Shown here: in pieces, positions 45,407-54,406 of the stretch
Layout: every line of letters starts with the position of its first letter
Numbering within the stretch: position 1 is the first letter of the stretch
Origin: Streptomyces flaveolus
GTDB lineage: Bacteria; Actinomycetota; Actinomycetes; Streptomycetales; Streptomycetaceae
Direction: 5' to 3'
DNA length: 64,000 nucleotides
Assembly: GCF_000716535.1 (NCBI RefSeq)
Contig: NZ_JNWV01000019.1
Coordinates: 155,352 to 219,351, forward strand
Position numbers and translations under genes: made by a program
Notes under the pieces: generated by a model
The model's database searches: none
The model's input: the letters and a program-made list of their open reading frames with translations, nothing else
What the model was told of the DNA's origin: nothing

Positions 45407-46945
45407 GTGGGGATGGAGTGCCGGCGTTGGGCGTTGCCGGCGGCACCGCTGGCGCTGACCCTGCTGGCGGTGACCGGTTGTACGAGCTCGCCGGACACAC
45501 CGGGGAAGCCGGCCGCCACGCCCTCCGGACCGGGGGCCGCGTCAGCCGCGGCCCGGGTGTGCGCCGAGCCCGGGGCCGGGCCCGCCGAGGCGCCTGCGGG
45601 CGCGGTGACGGTCGACCCCGACGTGGTCGGTGACCTGGCCGAGAAGACGAGGAGCAACCCCCCGGGCACCACGTTCTGGCTGCGGCCGGGCACGCATCGG
45701 CTCGAGCCGGAGCGCTACGCCCAGGTCATGCCCAAGAAGGGGGACCGCTACATCGGTGCGCCGGGCGCGGTTCTCGACGGCGGGAGGAAGAACGCGTACG
45801 CGTTCAGCGGCACCGCCCGTGACGTCACCATCCGCTTCCTGACCGTGCAGCGCTTCGTCGCACCGACCGACGAGGGCGTGGTCAACCACGACATGGCCGA
45901 CGGATGGGTGATCGAGCACACCACGATCCAGAACAACGACGGCGCCGGGCTGATGGCCGGCGCCCGCCAGCAGGTCCGCGCCAACTGCCTGCGCGACAAC
46001 GGCCAGTACGGAATGAACGCGTACAAGACCGGCAACACCATCCGCGACCTGGTGGTCGAGGGCAACGAGATCGTCGGCAACAACACCGGCGACTGGGAGC
46101 GGCGCAAGCCCGGCTGCGGCTGCACCGGTGGCATCAAGTTCTGGGCCGTCGACGGCGCCGAGGTACGCGGCAACTGGGTGCACGACAACCGCGGAGCCGG
46201 GTTGTGGGCGGACACCAACAACAACGACTTCCGCATCGAGGACAACCTGATCGAGAAGAACGACGGCGCCGCGCTGGTCTACGAGATCAGCTACAACGCG
46301 GTCATCCGGAACAACACGATCCGGCGGAACAACTGGGTCGAGGGCCGCGAGTCCGCCGAGCGCGGCGACGACTTCCCGTACGCGACGGTCTACCTGTCCG
46401 AGGCCGGCGGCGAACCACGGGTCGAAGCCCGCACGGACAAGATCGACATCTACCGGAACGTGCTGGAGGACAACTGGAACGGGATCACCCTGTGGGAGAA
46501 CGCCGACCGGTTCTGCAACAGTCCGGCCAACACCTCCTCCGGTGACTGCACGCTGCTGGTGAAGGACAAGGACCGTTGCGTGAAACCGGCGATCGCCGGC
46601 GCACCGCTGTACGCCGACTGCCGGTGGAAGACACAGCGGGTGGACATCCACGACAACCGCTTCGTCCTGGACAGGTCCGTCGTCAGGTGCACGGAGAAGT
46701 GCGACCGCATGGCGGTGCTCGCCAACTACGGCACGTATCCGGACTGGTCACCGTACAAGGGCAAGCGGGTGGCCGAGGCGATCACCTTCAAGCAGCACAA
46801 CCGCTGGCACGACAACACCTACCGGGGGCCGTGGCAGTTCGTCGTCGAGGACCCGAGCCAGGTGCTCGACCCGTGGCAGTGGCAGGGCCCGCCGTACCGG
46901 CAGGACGCGGACAGCAGGTTCCCCACGGAACGGGCGGGTGGTTGA
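45407..46945 (+). CDS. Right-handed parallel beta-helix lipoprotein
   Basis: This 512-aa protein has a lipoprotein signal (ALTLLAVTGC, lipobox VTGC near residue 24). A long series of beta-helix rungs follows, such as NDGAGLMAG, NGQYGMNAYKTGN, NWVHDNRGAGLWADTNNN and NLIEKNDGAALVYE. The fold is used by polysaccharide lyases, epimerases and binding proteins. With the heparinase-like gene next door it may bind, epimerise or cut the EPS at the outer face. Several Cys (GCGCTG, SSGDCT, RCTEKCD) may form disulfides. GTG 45407 or ATG 45413 both follow a strong ribosome binding site. Confidence 0.85.
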   Translation: MGMECRRWALPAAPLALTLLAVTGCTSSPDTPGKPAATPSGPGAASAAARVCAEPGAGPAEAPAGAVTVDPDVVGDLAEKTRSNPPGTTFWLRPGTHRLEPERYAQVMPKKGDRYIGAPGAVLDGGRKNAYAFSGTARDVTIRFLTVQRFVAPTDEGVVNHDMADGWVIEHTTIQNNDGAGLMAGARQQVRANCLRDNGQYGMNAYKTGNTIRDLVVEGNEIVGNNTGDWERRKPGCGCTGGIKFWAVDGAEVRGNWVHDNRGAGLWADTNNNDFRIEDNLIEKNDGAALVYEISYNAVIRNNTIRRNNWVEGRESAERGDDFPYATVYLSEAGGEPRVEARTDKIDIYRNVLEDNWNGITLWENADRFCNSPANTSSGDCTLLVKDKDRCVKPAIAGAPLYADCRWKTQRVDIHDNRFVLDRSVVRCTEKCDRMAVLANYGTYPDWSPYKGKRVAEAITFKQHNRWHDNTYRGPWQFVVEDPSQVLDPWQWQGPPYRQDADSRFPTERAGG

Positions 46946-46946
46946 G

Positions 46947-48185
46947 ATGGACCGTGCCCCCGCCACCACTCCGAAGGCCGTCGGGATCGTCTGGCTGCTG
47001 CTCGGCCTCAACACGCTCGGCTCCGCCGGGGCGAAGACCATCGTGCAGCTACCGCGCTCCCTCATCCAGCTCGTCACCATGGGTTCGCTGGTCGTCGCGT
47101 TCGCACTGGCGCTCGCGCTCAATGTGCGGCTGCGCATCAGACCCAGCGCCTTCGTCTTCCTGCTGACCCTGCTGCTGGTGCCGAGCGTGATCTCCAGCGT
47201 GCACCTGGAGTCCGGGTTCGGCGCGCTGTTCCGCTGCACCCGGCTGGCCCTCTTCGTCGGCACGCTGTGGCTGGTGACCCGCTGGTGGGACGGGAGTGTG
47301 ACGTTCGTCCGCCACCACATCCGGATGTACTTCGCGGTGCTCGTGTCGGTGGCCGCGGGCCTGGCCATCTCACCCGGCGCGGCCATGCCGGATCTCTACG
47401 GCGGACGCCTCGTCGGCGCGCTGTGGCCGCTCACCCCGCCGCAGATCGGGCAGTACGCGGCGGTGATCACCGGGCTGACCGTGCTGCTCCTCCTGGGCCG
47501 CCAGGTCGACAGGGCCGGCGCGGCGGTGGTCATCGTCCCGTCACTCGTCCTGCTCGCGCTCACCCACACCCGCACGGCCACCGTCGGCCTGCTCGTCGGG
47601 CTGGCGTTGGCGATCGGCTCGCTCCTGCTGACCAGCGCCGCGGCCCGCCGGTTCTTCACCTGGGCGGTGCTGGTCGCCACAGTGGCCGCGGTGGGGTTCG
47701 CCTCCGCGCTCCAGGCGTGGTTCCTGCGGGGACAGAGCAAGGAGAACTTCTCCAGCCTCACCGGCCGGGCCAAGGTCTGGGACGCCCTGCTGGCAGCGCC
47801 GCGGACGACCGCGGAGCAGTTCTTCGGTGTGGGCCTGGGCGACAAGTCGTTCGGCGGGCTGCCGATCGACAACAGTTGGCTGGCCGTCTACAACGAGCAG
47901 GGTCTGATCGGTGTCGCCATCGTGGCGGCCGTCATCCTCGTGCTCGGCGCCGTCGCGCTGCTGCGGCCGCCGTCGCTGCCGAGGGCCTGCGCGATCTTCC
48001 TGATCAGTTACGTCGCGATCTCGTCGTACACCGAGGCCGGCCTCGGCGACGCCTCGCCGTATCTGCTGCATCTGGCCCTGGCCGCCTCGCTGCTCGCGGC
48101 GCCCGCCGCGGCCACGCCGCTCCCGGCACCCCCACCCCCACGACCAGGTATCCCGCGCTGGGCCCGGGATCGGGAGGTGAGCTGA
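46947..48185 (+). CDS. Wzy-like polysaccharide polymerase / O-antigen ligase family
   Basis: This 412-aa protein has about ten TM helices. Its main extracytoplasmic loop (about 265-310) has GQSKENFSSLTGRAKVWDAL followed by GVGLGDKSFGGLPIDNSW, the Arg-and-Trp loop pattern of Wzy/WaaL proteins. It should join flipped lipid-linked repeat units. A GTG at 46938 overlapping the previous gene is an alternative start. Confidence 0.8.
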   Translation: MDRAPATTPKAVGIVWLLLGLNTLGSAGAKTIVQLPRSLIQLVTMGSLVVAFALALALNVRLRIRPSAFVFLLTLLLVPSVISSVHLESGFGALFRCTRLALFVGTLWLVTRWWDGSVTFVRHHIRMYFAVLVSVAAGLAISPGAAMPDLYGGRLVGALWPLTPPQIGQYAAVITGLTVLLLLGRQVDRAGAAVVIVPSLVLLALTHTRTATVGLLVGLALAIGSLLLTSAAARRFFTWAVLVATVAAVGFASALQAWFLRGQSKENFSSLTGRAKVWDALLAAPRTTAEQFFGVGLGDKSFGGLPIDNSWLAVYNEQGLIGVAIVAAVILVLGAVALLRPPSLPRACAIFLISYVAISSYTEAGLGDASPYLLHLALAASLLAAPAAATPLPAPPPPRPGIPRWARDREVS

Positions 48186-48187
48186 CC

Positions 48188-49411
48188 ATGCACGTCCTCG
48201 TGGTGCACAACCGCTACTCCTCGGCGCAGCCGAGCGGCGAGAACCGGGTCGTCGACGAGGAGGTGCGGCTGCTGCGCGCGGCCGGCCACCGGGTCGAGGT
48301 GTTCGAGCGGCGCAGCGACGACATCGCCGGCCGGTCCCTGCTCGGCAAGGTCGCGGTGCCGCTGCTCGTGCCGTGGAACCCCGCGGTCCGCAGGGAGCTC
48401 ACCGCCAGGCTCCGCGCCGACCGGCCGGACGTGGTGCACGTCCACAACGTCTTCCCGCTCCTGTCGCCGGCGGTCCTCGCCGCCTGCGCCGACGCCGGCG
48501 TACCCGTCGTCGCCACGCTGCACAACTACACCCAGGTCTGCCCGCCCGGCACGCTGCAACGGGACGGCCGGCTGTGCACCGAGTGCGTCGGCTCGGCGGT
48601 GCCGCTGCCCGCCGTCCGGCACGGCTGCTACCGGGACTCCCGTCTCGCGACGGTGCCGGTCGCGGTGAGCCTGTCGGTCAACCGGCGGCGGTGGTGGTCG
48701 GGCGTGGAGCGGTTCTTCTGCATCTCCGAGGCGCAGCGCGACGTCCTGGTGCGATCGGGCATGCCGGCCGAGTTGCTCACGGTGAAGCACAACTTCGTAC
48801 CCGATCCCGGCGCCTGCCGGGAGGGCGACGGAGAGCAGTTGCTCTTCCTCGGCCGGCTCGCGGAGGCCAAGGGGGTGCGGCTGCTCATGGCCGCGTGGGA
48901 CCAGATCGCGGCCGACGGCGGTGTGGGCGTGCCGCTCGTGCTCGCCGGCGCGGGCCCGCTGGAGCGAGAGGTGACCGCGTGGGCGGCGGGCCGGGACGAC
49001 GTGCGCTACGCCGGTCTGCTCGACCCGGCCCAGGTCCGGCAGACCGTCGCACGGTCGGTCGCCGTGGTGGCTCCGTCGATGGCCATGGAGACGTTCGGCC
49101 TGGTGGTCGCGGAGGCGATGGCGGCGGGGGTGCCGGCCGTCGCCGCCGGCCACGGCGCCTTCGTCGAACTCGTCGAGGACGGGGTCACCGGGCTGCTGCA
49201 CCGGCCGGGCGAGCCCGCCTCGCTCGCGTCCTGCATACGCCGGATCGCGACCGGACCGGACGGCAACCGGGAGATGGGCGAGGCGGCCCGGCGCCGTTAC
49301 GAGAAGGGCTTCAGCCCGGCCGTCGGGCTGGAGCGCCTGGAGGAGGAGTACCGCGCCGCGATCGCGGGGCGGGCGCAATCGAGGGGGGACGGAATCAATG
49401 GGGGGCACTAG
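48188..49411 (+). CDS. Glycosyltransferase family 4 (GT-B fold)
   Basis: This 407-aa protein has MHVLVVHNRYSSAQPSGENR at the start, DVVHVHNVFPLLSPAV and TLHNYTQVCPPG in the acceptor domain. The donor domain has LLFLGRLAEAKGVRLL and METFGLVVAEAMAAGVPAVA. It contains a Cys-rich patch (CTECVG, RHGCYRDS) found in a subset of GT4 enzymes. It adds one sugar of the repeat unit. The methyltransferase gene follows without a gap. Confidence 0.9.
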   Translation: MHVLVVHNRYSSAQPSGENRVVDEEVRLLRAAGHRVEVFERRSDDIAGRSLLGKVAVPLLVPWNPAVRRELTARLRADRPDVVHVHNVFPLLSPAVLAACADAGVPVVATLHNYTQVCPPGTLQRDGRLCTECVGSAVPLPAVRHGCYRDSRLATVPVAVSLSVNRRRWWSGVERFFCISEAQRDVLVRSGMPAELLTVKHNFVPDPGACREGDGEQLLFLGRLAEAKGVRLLMAAWDQIAADGGVGVPLVLAGAGPLEREVTAWAAGRDDVRYAGLLDPAQVRQTVARSVAVVAPSMAMETFGLVVAEAMAAGVPAVAAGHGAFVELVEDGVTGLLHRPGEPASLASCIRRIATGPDGNREMGEAARRRYEKGFSPAVGLERLEEEYRAAIAGRAQSRGDGINGGH

Positions 49412-50671
49412 ATGACACGATGCCGACTGTGCGGCTCGGCGGCGCTGGCCAGCGTCGTCGACCTGGGGGCGACGCCGCCGTGCGAGAGCTTTCTCGCCGC
49501 GGACCGACTGGACCAGCCGGAGCCCGCGTACCCGCTGCACCTGCGGGTCTGCACCGACTGCTGGCTCGCGCAGATCCCGCCGCTGATCACGCCGGAGGAG
49601 ACGTTCGAGGAGTACGCGTACTTCTCCTCGTACTCGACGTCCTGGGTGGAGCACGCGCGCACGTTCGTCGACGATGCCGTGCGGCGGGTGGGGCTCGGCA
49701 CCGAAGGCTCCGACGCCTTCGTGGTCGAGGTCGCGAGCAACGACGGATACCTGCTGAAGCACGTCGTGGACCGGGGTATCCGCTGCCTCGGCATCGAGCC
49801 GTCGGTCAACGTCGGCGCCGCGGCCCGCGATGCGGGTGTGCCCACGCTCACGGAGTTCCTGAGCCCGGACACCGGCGCGGCGGTCCGCGAGAAGCACGGC
49901 CCGGCGAACCTGGTCGTGGCCAACAACGTGTACGCGCACATCCCCGACGTCGTCGGGTTCACCCGGGGGCTGCGCGCCCTGGTCGCCGACGACGGCTGGG
50001 TCTCCATCGAGGTGCAGCACCTGCTGACCCTGATCGAGCAGAACCAGTACGACACGATCTACCACGAGCACTTCCAGTACTACACGGTCGCGTCCGCGAT
50101 CCGGGCGCTGGCGAGCGGCGGACTCGCGCTCGTGGACGTCGAGCTGCTGCCCACGCACGGCGGTTCCATCCGGCTGTGGGCCCGGCCGGCCGAGGTGGCC
50201 GGCGAGCCGACGCGGCGGGTGGCCGACGTGCTGGACCGGGAGAAAGCGGCCGGGCTCCAGGAGCTGTCCGGGTACACGGAGTTCTCCGCGCGGGTGGCCA
50301 AGGTGCGCCGGGACCTCCTCAAGTTCCTCATCGAGGCGGCCGAGCGCGGCGAGACGGTCGTCGGCTACGGCGCCCCGGGCAAGGGCAACACCCTGCTCAA
50401 CCACTGCGGCATCCGGCCCGACCTGCTCGCGTACACGGTCGACCGCAACCCCTACAAGCACGGCAGGTTCACCCCGGGCACCCGCATCCCGATCCTGCCG
50501 CCCGAGCAGATCGCCGCCGACAAGCCGGACTACGTGCTCGTCCTCCCGTGGAACCTGCGGGCCGAGCTCGTCGAGCAGCTTTCCTACGTGCACGACTGGG
50601 GCGGCCGACTGGTCTTCCCCATCCCGGAACTGAGCGTTGTCGACGTCGCGTCCCGAAAGGTCACAGCATGA
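49412..50671 (+). CDS. NDP-sugar C-methyltransferase-like protein
   Basis: This 419-aa protein has the three-part architecture of sugar C-methyltransferases (TylC3/NovU type). An N-terminal zinc-binding module comes first (CRLCG, then a later CTDC). A SAM domain follows with VVEVASNDGYLL and the family signature YHEHFQYYT. A C-terminal GYGAPGKGNTLLNHCG domain closes the protein. These enzymes methylate carbon 3 of 4-keto sugars, giving branched deoxysugars. It precedes and overlaps the nucleotidyltransferase gene (ATGA), so it belongs to the rare-sugar branch. Confidence 0.88.
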   Translation: MTRCRLCGSAALASVVDLGATPPCESFLAADRLDQPEPAYPLHLRVCTDCWLAQIPPLITPEETFEEYAYFSSYSTSWVEHARTFVDDAVRRVGLGTEGSDAFVVEVASNDGYLLKHVVDRGIRCLGIEPSVNVGAAARDAGVPTLTEFLSPDTGAAVREKHGPANLVVANNVYAHIPDVVGFTRGLRALVADDGWVSIEVQHLLTLIEQNQYDTIYHEHFQYYTVASAIRALASGGLALVDVELLPTHGGSIRLWARPAEVAGEPTRRVADVLDREKAAGLQELSGYTEFSARVAKVRRDLLKFLIEAAERGETVVGYGAPGKGNTLLNHCGIRPDLLAYTVDRNPYKHGRFTPGTRIPILPPEQIAADKPDYVLVLPWNLRAELVEQLSYVHDWGGRLVFPIPELSVVDVASRKVTA

Positions 50672-51462
50672 AGGTCGTCCTGTTCTGCGGCGGTTACGGG
50701 ATGCGGATGCGCAACGGTGCCGCGGACGACGTGCCCAAGCCGATGGCGATGGTCGGCCCCAGGCCGCTGATCTGGCACGTCATGCGCTACTACGCGCACT
50801 TCGGGCACATGGAGTTCATCCTGTGCCTCGGGTACGGGGCCCACCACATCAAGGACTTCTTCCTCAACTACGAGGAGACGACGTCCAACGACTTCGTGCT
50901 GCGCGGCGGGCGGACCGAGCTGCTGTCCACCGACATCTCGGACTGGACGATCACGTTCGCGCAGACCGGCATCGAGTCGCCGATCGGGGAGCGGCTGCGC
51001 CGCGTGCGGCACCACCTGGACGGGGACGAGATGTTCCTCGCCAACTACGCCGACGTCCTCACCGACGCCCCGCTGCCCGAGATGATCGAGAAGTTCGCCG
51101 CGCGGGACGCCGGCGCCTCGATGATGGTGGTGCCGCCGCAGTCGTCGTTCCACTGCGTGGAGCTGGGCGAGGACGGCCTGGTGGGGGGCATCACCGCGGT
51201 GAGCGAACTGCCGCTGTGGGAGAACGGCGGCTACTTCGTGCTCCGCCAGGAGGTCTTCGACCACATCCCCGAGGACGGGGACCTGGTCGCCGACGGATGC
51301 GCCCAGCTGGCCAAGCGCGGCCGGCTGGTGGCGCACCAGCACCGCGGCTTCTGGAAGCCGACCGACACCGTGAAGGAGCGGGCCGCGCTCGACGCCGCCT
51401 ACTCCCGGGGCGACCGTCCGTGGGCCGTGTGGGAACGGGACGGCGCGGGGGTGAACGCGTGA
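50668..51462 (+). CDS. Glucose-1-phosphate cytidylyltransferase-like nucleotidyltransferase
   Basis: This 264-aa protein is similar in layout to RfbF. It has VVLFCGGYGMRMR and PKPMAMVGPRPLIWHVM (nucleotide and metal site), NYADVLTD, NGGYFVLRQEVFDHI and FWKPTDTVKER. RfbF makes CDP-glucose, the entry to CDP-deoxysugars. The CDP-glucose 4,6-dehydratase that should follow is absent from this window, so the real substrate may differ. It overlaps its neighbours on both sides. Confidence 0.85.
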   Translation: MKVVLFCGGYGMRMRNGAADDVPKPMAMVGPRPLIWHVMRYYAHFGHMEFILCLGYGAHHIKDFFLNYEETTSNDFVLRGGRTELLSTDISDWTITFAQTGIESPIGERLRRVRHHLDGDEMFLANYADVLTDAPLPEMIEKFAARDAGASMMVVPPQSSFHCVELGEDGLVGGITAVSELPLWENGGYFVLRQEVFDHIPEDGDLVADGCAQLAKRGRLVAHQHRGFWKPTDTVKERAALDAAYSRGDRPWAVWERDGAGVNA

Positions 51463-52106
51463 TCCGGCTCGGCGCGGGGCGCGTGGACAGGATCGTCGCG
51501 GTGGGCGCGCACTGCGACGACATCGCCATCGGCGCCGGCGGCACGCTGCTGACGCTGTGCCACGCGCGGCCGGGCATCCGTGTCGACGCGCTGGTGCTCT
51601 CCGGCGGGGGCGGCGAGCGCGAGCAGGAGGAGCGGGCCGCGCTCGCCGCCTTCTGCCCGGGCGCCGACCTGCGGCTGACCGTGCACAAGCTGCCGGACGG
51701 CCGGCTTCCCGCGCACTGGGAGGAGGCCAAGTCCGCCGTCGAGGAGCTGCGCGAGCGGACCGACCCGGACCTGGTCCTCGCCCCGCGCACCGATGACGCG
51801 CACCAGGACCACCGCGGCCTGGCGCGGCTGATACCGACCGCGTTCCGCGACCACCTGGTCCTCGGCTACGAGATCGTCAAGTGGGACGGCGATCTCGGCA
51901 GGCCGGCCGCCTACCAGCCGCTGTCGCCGAAGACCGCCGAACAGAAGGTACGGCTGCTGCAGGAGCACTACCCCTCGCAGCGGCACCGGCCCTGGTACGA
52001 CCGGGAAGCCTTCCTGGGCCTCGCCCGGATCCGCGGCATCGAATGCCACGAGCGCTACGCCGAGGCGTTCGCCGTCACCAAAATCACGCTCGACCTGGGG
52101 GAATGA
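51459..52106 (+). CDS. PIG-L family deacetylase
   Basis: This 215-aa protein has the zinc-site pattern AHCDDIAIGAGG near the start and the histidine pair HQDHRG around residue 110. The family removes acetyl groups from N-acetylated sugars or similar amides. GTG 51459 overlaps the previous stop. Its place in the rare-sugar gene run suggests that it deacetylates a sugar or an aglycone-linked intermediate. Confidence 0.9.
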   Translation: MIRLGAGRVDRIVAVGAHCDDIAIGAGGTLLTLCHARPGIRVDALVLSGGGGEREQEERAALAAFCPGADLRLTVHKLPDGRLPAHWEEAKSAVEELRERTDPDLVLAPRTDDAHQDHRGLARLIPTAFRDHLVLGYEIVKWDGDLGRPAAYQPLSPKTAEQKVRLLQEHYPSQRHRPWYDREAFLGLARIRGIECHERYAEAFAVTKITLDLGE

Positions 52107-52109
52107 ACC

Positions 52110-53135
52110 TTGCGCGTACTGCTCACCGGACACCAGGGCTACCTGGGCACCGTCATGGCCCCGGTCCTCACGGCCGCCGGGCACGAGGTCGTCGGCCTCG
52201 ACGCCGGCCTGTTCGCCGACTGCGTCCTCGGTCCGGCGCCCGCCGACCCGCGGGGGCACCGGGTGGACCTGCGCGACGTCACGGCCGACCACCTGGCCGG
52301 GGTGGACGCCGTGATCCACCTGGCCGCGCTCTCCAACGACCCGCTGGGATCGCTGGCGCCGGAGCTCACCTACGACATCAACCACCACGCGTCCGTACGG
52401 CTGGCCCGGCTGGCCCGCGACGCCGGGGTGCGGCGCTTCCTGTACGCGTCGACCTGCTCCGTCTACGGCGCCGCCGGCGGCGACGACCTGGTGGCCGAGG
52501 ACGCCCCGCTGCGCCCGGTGACGCCGTACGCGGAGTCCAAGGTGCGCGTGGAGGACGACCTGCACGAGCTGGCGGACGGCGACTTCACCCCGGTGTACAT
52601 GCGCAACGCCACCGCCTTCGGCTACTCCCCCCGGCTGCGCGCCGACATCGTGCTCAACAACCTGGTGGGCCACGCACTCCTGTCCGGCGAGGTCCTGGTC
52701 CTCTCCGACGGCACCCCCTGGCGCCCGCTGGTGCACGCCGCCGACATCGCACGGGCCTTCTCGGCGGCGCTGACCGCGCCGCACGAAGCGGTGCACGACC
52801 GGGCGTTCAACATCGGCAGCGAGACCAACAACGTCACCGTCGCCGAGATCGCCGGGCAGGTCGCCGAGGCGGTGTCCGGGGCGAAGGTGGTGATCACCGG
52901 GGAGACGGGTGCCGACCCACGGTCGTACCGCGTGGACTTCTCCCGCTTCCGCGCCGCGGTGCCCGGCTTCGACTGCGAGTGGACGGTGAAACGCGGAGCG
53001 CTCGAACTGGCCGACGCCTACCGGAATTTCGGCCTGACCCGGGAGGACTTCGAGCAACGCTTCACCCGCCTCGCCGTGCTGCGCGCGGCGTCCGAGTCCG
53101 GCGCCGTCGACGACACCCTGCGGTGGCGCCCGTGA
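52110..53135 (+). CDS. NAD-dependent epimerase/dehydratase (extended SDR)
   Basis: This 341-aa protein has an N-terminal Rossmann motif, TGHQGYLG, then HLAALSNDP, the catalytic STCSVYG and YAESK pair, and VYMRNATAFGYSP. It is an SDR sugar enzyme: a 4-ketoreductase, epimerase or dehydratase. It could supply the missing dehydratase step, but its N-terminus is less like CDP-glucose dehydratases. The TTG start at 52110 has GGGGGAA upstream. Confidence 0.85.
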   Translation: MRVLLTGHQGYLGTVMAPVLTAAGHEVVGLDAGLFADCVLGPAPADPRGHRVDLRDVTADHLAGVDAVIHLAALSNDPLGSLAPELTYDINHHASVRLARLARDAGVRRFLYASTCSVYGAAGGDDLVAEDAPLRPVTPYAESKVRVEDDLHELADGDFTPVYMRNATAFGYSPRLRADIVLNNLVGHALLSGEVLVLSDGTPWRPLVHAADIARAFSAALTAPHEAVHDRAFNIGSETNNVTVAEIAGQVAEAVSGAKVVITGETGADPRSYRVDFSRFRAAVPGFDCEWTVKRGALELADAYRNFGLTREDFEQRFTRLAVLRAASESGAVDDTLRWRP

Positions 53136-54406
53136 CCGGGACCGGCGAGGAGATGTACGCGCTGGTGGAGCGGATGTACCCGCTGTGCCGGAGCATCACC
53201 GGCGACGGTGTGCGCGCCACCTTGGACATCGTCGGGGAGTACATCCCGCTCCACAGGCACGAGGTGCCGACGGGCACGCAGGTGCTCGACTGGACCGTGC
53301 CGCAGGAGTGGAACATCCGCGAGGCGTACATCGCCGACACCGCCGGGAACCGGGTCGTCGACTTCGCCGACTCCAGCCTGCACGTGCTCGGCTACAGCGT
53401 GCCGGTGTCGGCGACCATGCCGCTGGCCGAACTGCGCGGACATCTGCACACCCTGCCGGAGCACCCGACCTGGGTGCCGTACCGCACCAGTTACTACAAG
53501 GCGGAGTGGGGGTTCTGCCTGGCCCAGGAGACGCTGGACGCGATGCCGGACGGCGACTACGAGGTCCTCATCGACTCCACCCTCGCCGACGGCCACCTCA
53601 CCTACGCCGAGCACGTGGTCCCGGGGCAGGTCCCCGACGAGGTGATCGTCTCCTGCCACGTCTGCCACCCGTCGCTGGCCAACGACAACCTGGCCGGCAT
53701 CGCGGTGGCGACGTTCCTGGCCCGGGCGCTGGCCCGGCGGACGCCGTACTACACCTACCGGTTCGTCTTCGCGCCCGGCACCATCGGGGCGATCACATGG
53801 CTGGCCCGCAACGCGGAGCGGGTGGACCGGGTCAAGCACGGCCTGGTGCTGGCCTGCGCCGGTGACCCGGGCCGGCTGACGTACAAGCAGAGCCGGCGCG
53901 GCGACGCGGAGATCGACCGGGTGCTGCGGCACGTGCTGACCGCATCCGAACGCCCGCACCACGTCACCGAGTTCACTCCGTACGGCTACGACGAGCGGCA
54001 GTACTGCTCGCCCGGGTTCGACCTCGGCGTGGGCTCGCTCACCCGGACCCCGTACGCGGGCTATCCCGAGTACCACACCTCGGCGGACGACCTGGACTTC
54101 GTCTCCCCGGAGGCGATGGCCGACACGCTCGCCGTCTGCCGCGAGGCGTTCGCCGTCCTCGACCGCAACCGGCGGTACGTCAACCTCAGCCCGTACGGCG
54201 AACCGCAGTTGGGACGACGGGGGTTGTACGACGCGCTGGGCGGCCGCAGCGACACCAAGCAGGCCCAGATGGCCATGCTCTGGGTGCTCAACCTCTCCGA
54301 CGGCGAGCACAGTCTGCTGGACGTCGCCGAGCGGTCCGGGCTGCCGTTCGACACCGTCGCCGCCGCGGGCGACGCCCTGCTCGGCGCCGGGCTGATCAAG
54401 GCATGA
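53132..54406 (+). CDS. DUF4910-type, M28 peptidase-like protein with C-terminal winged helix
   Basis: This 424-aa protein opens with EMYALVERMYPLCRSITGDG, then has VIVSCHVCHPSLANDNLAGI (metal-binding His/Asp of the M28 fold) and EYHTSADDLDFV. It ends in a small helical domain (about 380-424, LLDVAERSGLPFDTVAAAG) that looks like a winged helix. DUF4910 proteins recur in sugar and natural product loci with no settled function; amide hydrolysis or transfer on a sugar-linked group is possible. It overlaps both neighbours. Confidence 0.8.
   Translation: MTGTGEEMYALVERMYPLCRSITGDGVRATLDIVGEYIPLHRHEVPTGTQVLDWTVPQEWNIREAYIADTAGNRVVDFADSSLHVLGYSVPVSATMPLAELRGHLHTLPEHPTWVPYRTSYYKAEWGFCLAQETLDAMPDGDYEVLIDSTLADGHLTYAEHVVPGQVPDEVIVSCHVCHPSLANDNLAGIAVATFLARALARRTPYYTYRFVFAPGTIGAITWLARNAERVDRVKHGLVLACAGDPGRLTYKQSRRGDAEIDRVLRHVLTASERPHHVTEFTPYGYDERQYCSPGFDLGVGSLTRTPYAGYPEYHTSADDLDFVSPEAMADTLAVCREAFAVLDRNRRYVNLSPYGEPQLGRRGLYDALGGRSDTKQAQMAMLWVLNLSDGEHSLLDVAERSGLPFDTVAAAGDALLGAGLIKA

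Noticed and set aside
48008..50593. Minus-strand open frame of 861 codons
   Set aside because: It lies opposite the GT4 and methyltransferase genes, with Arg/His/Gly-rich content and no recognisable motif.
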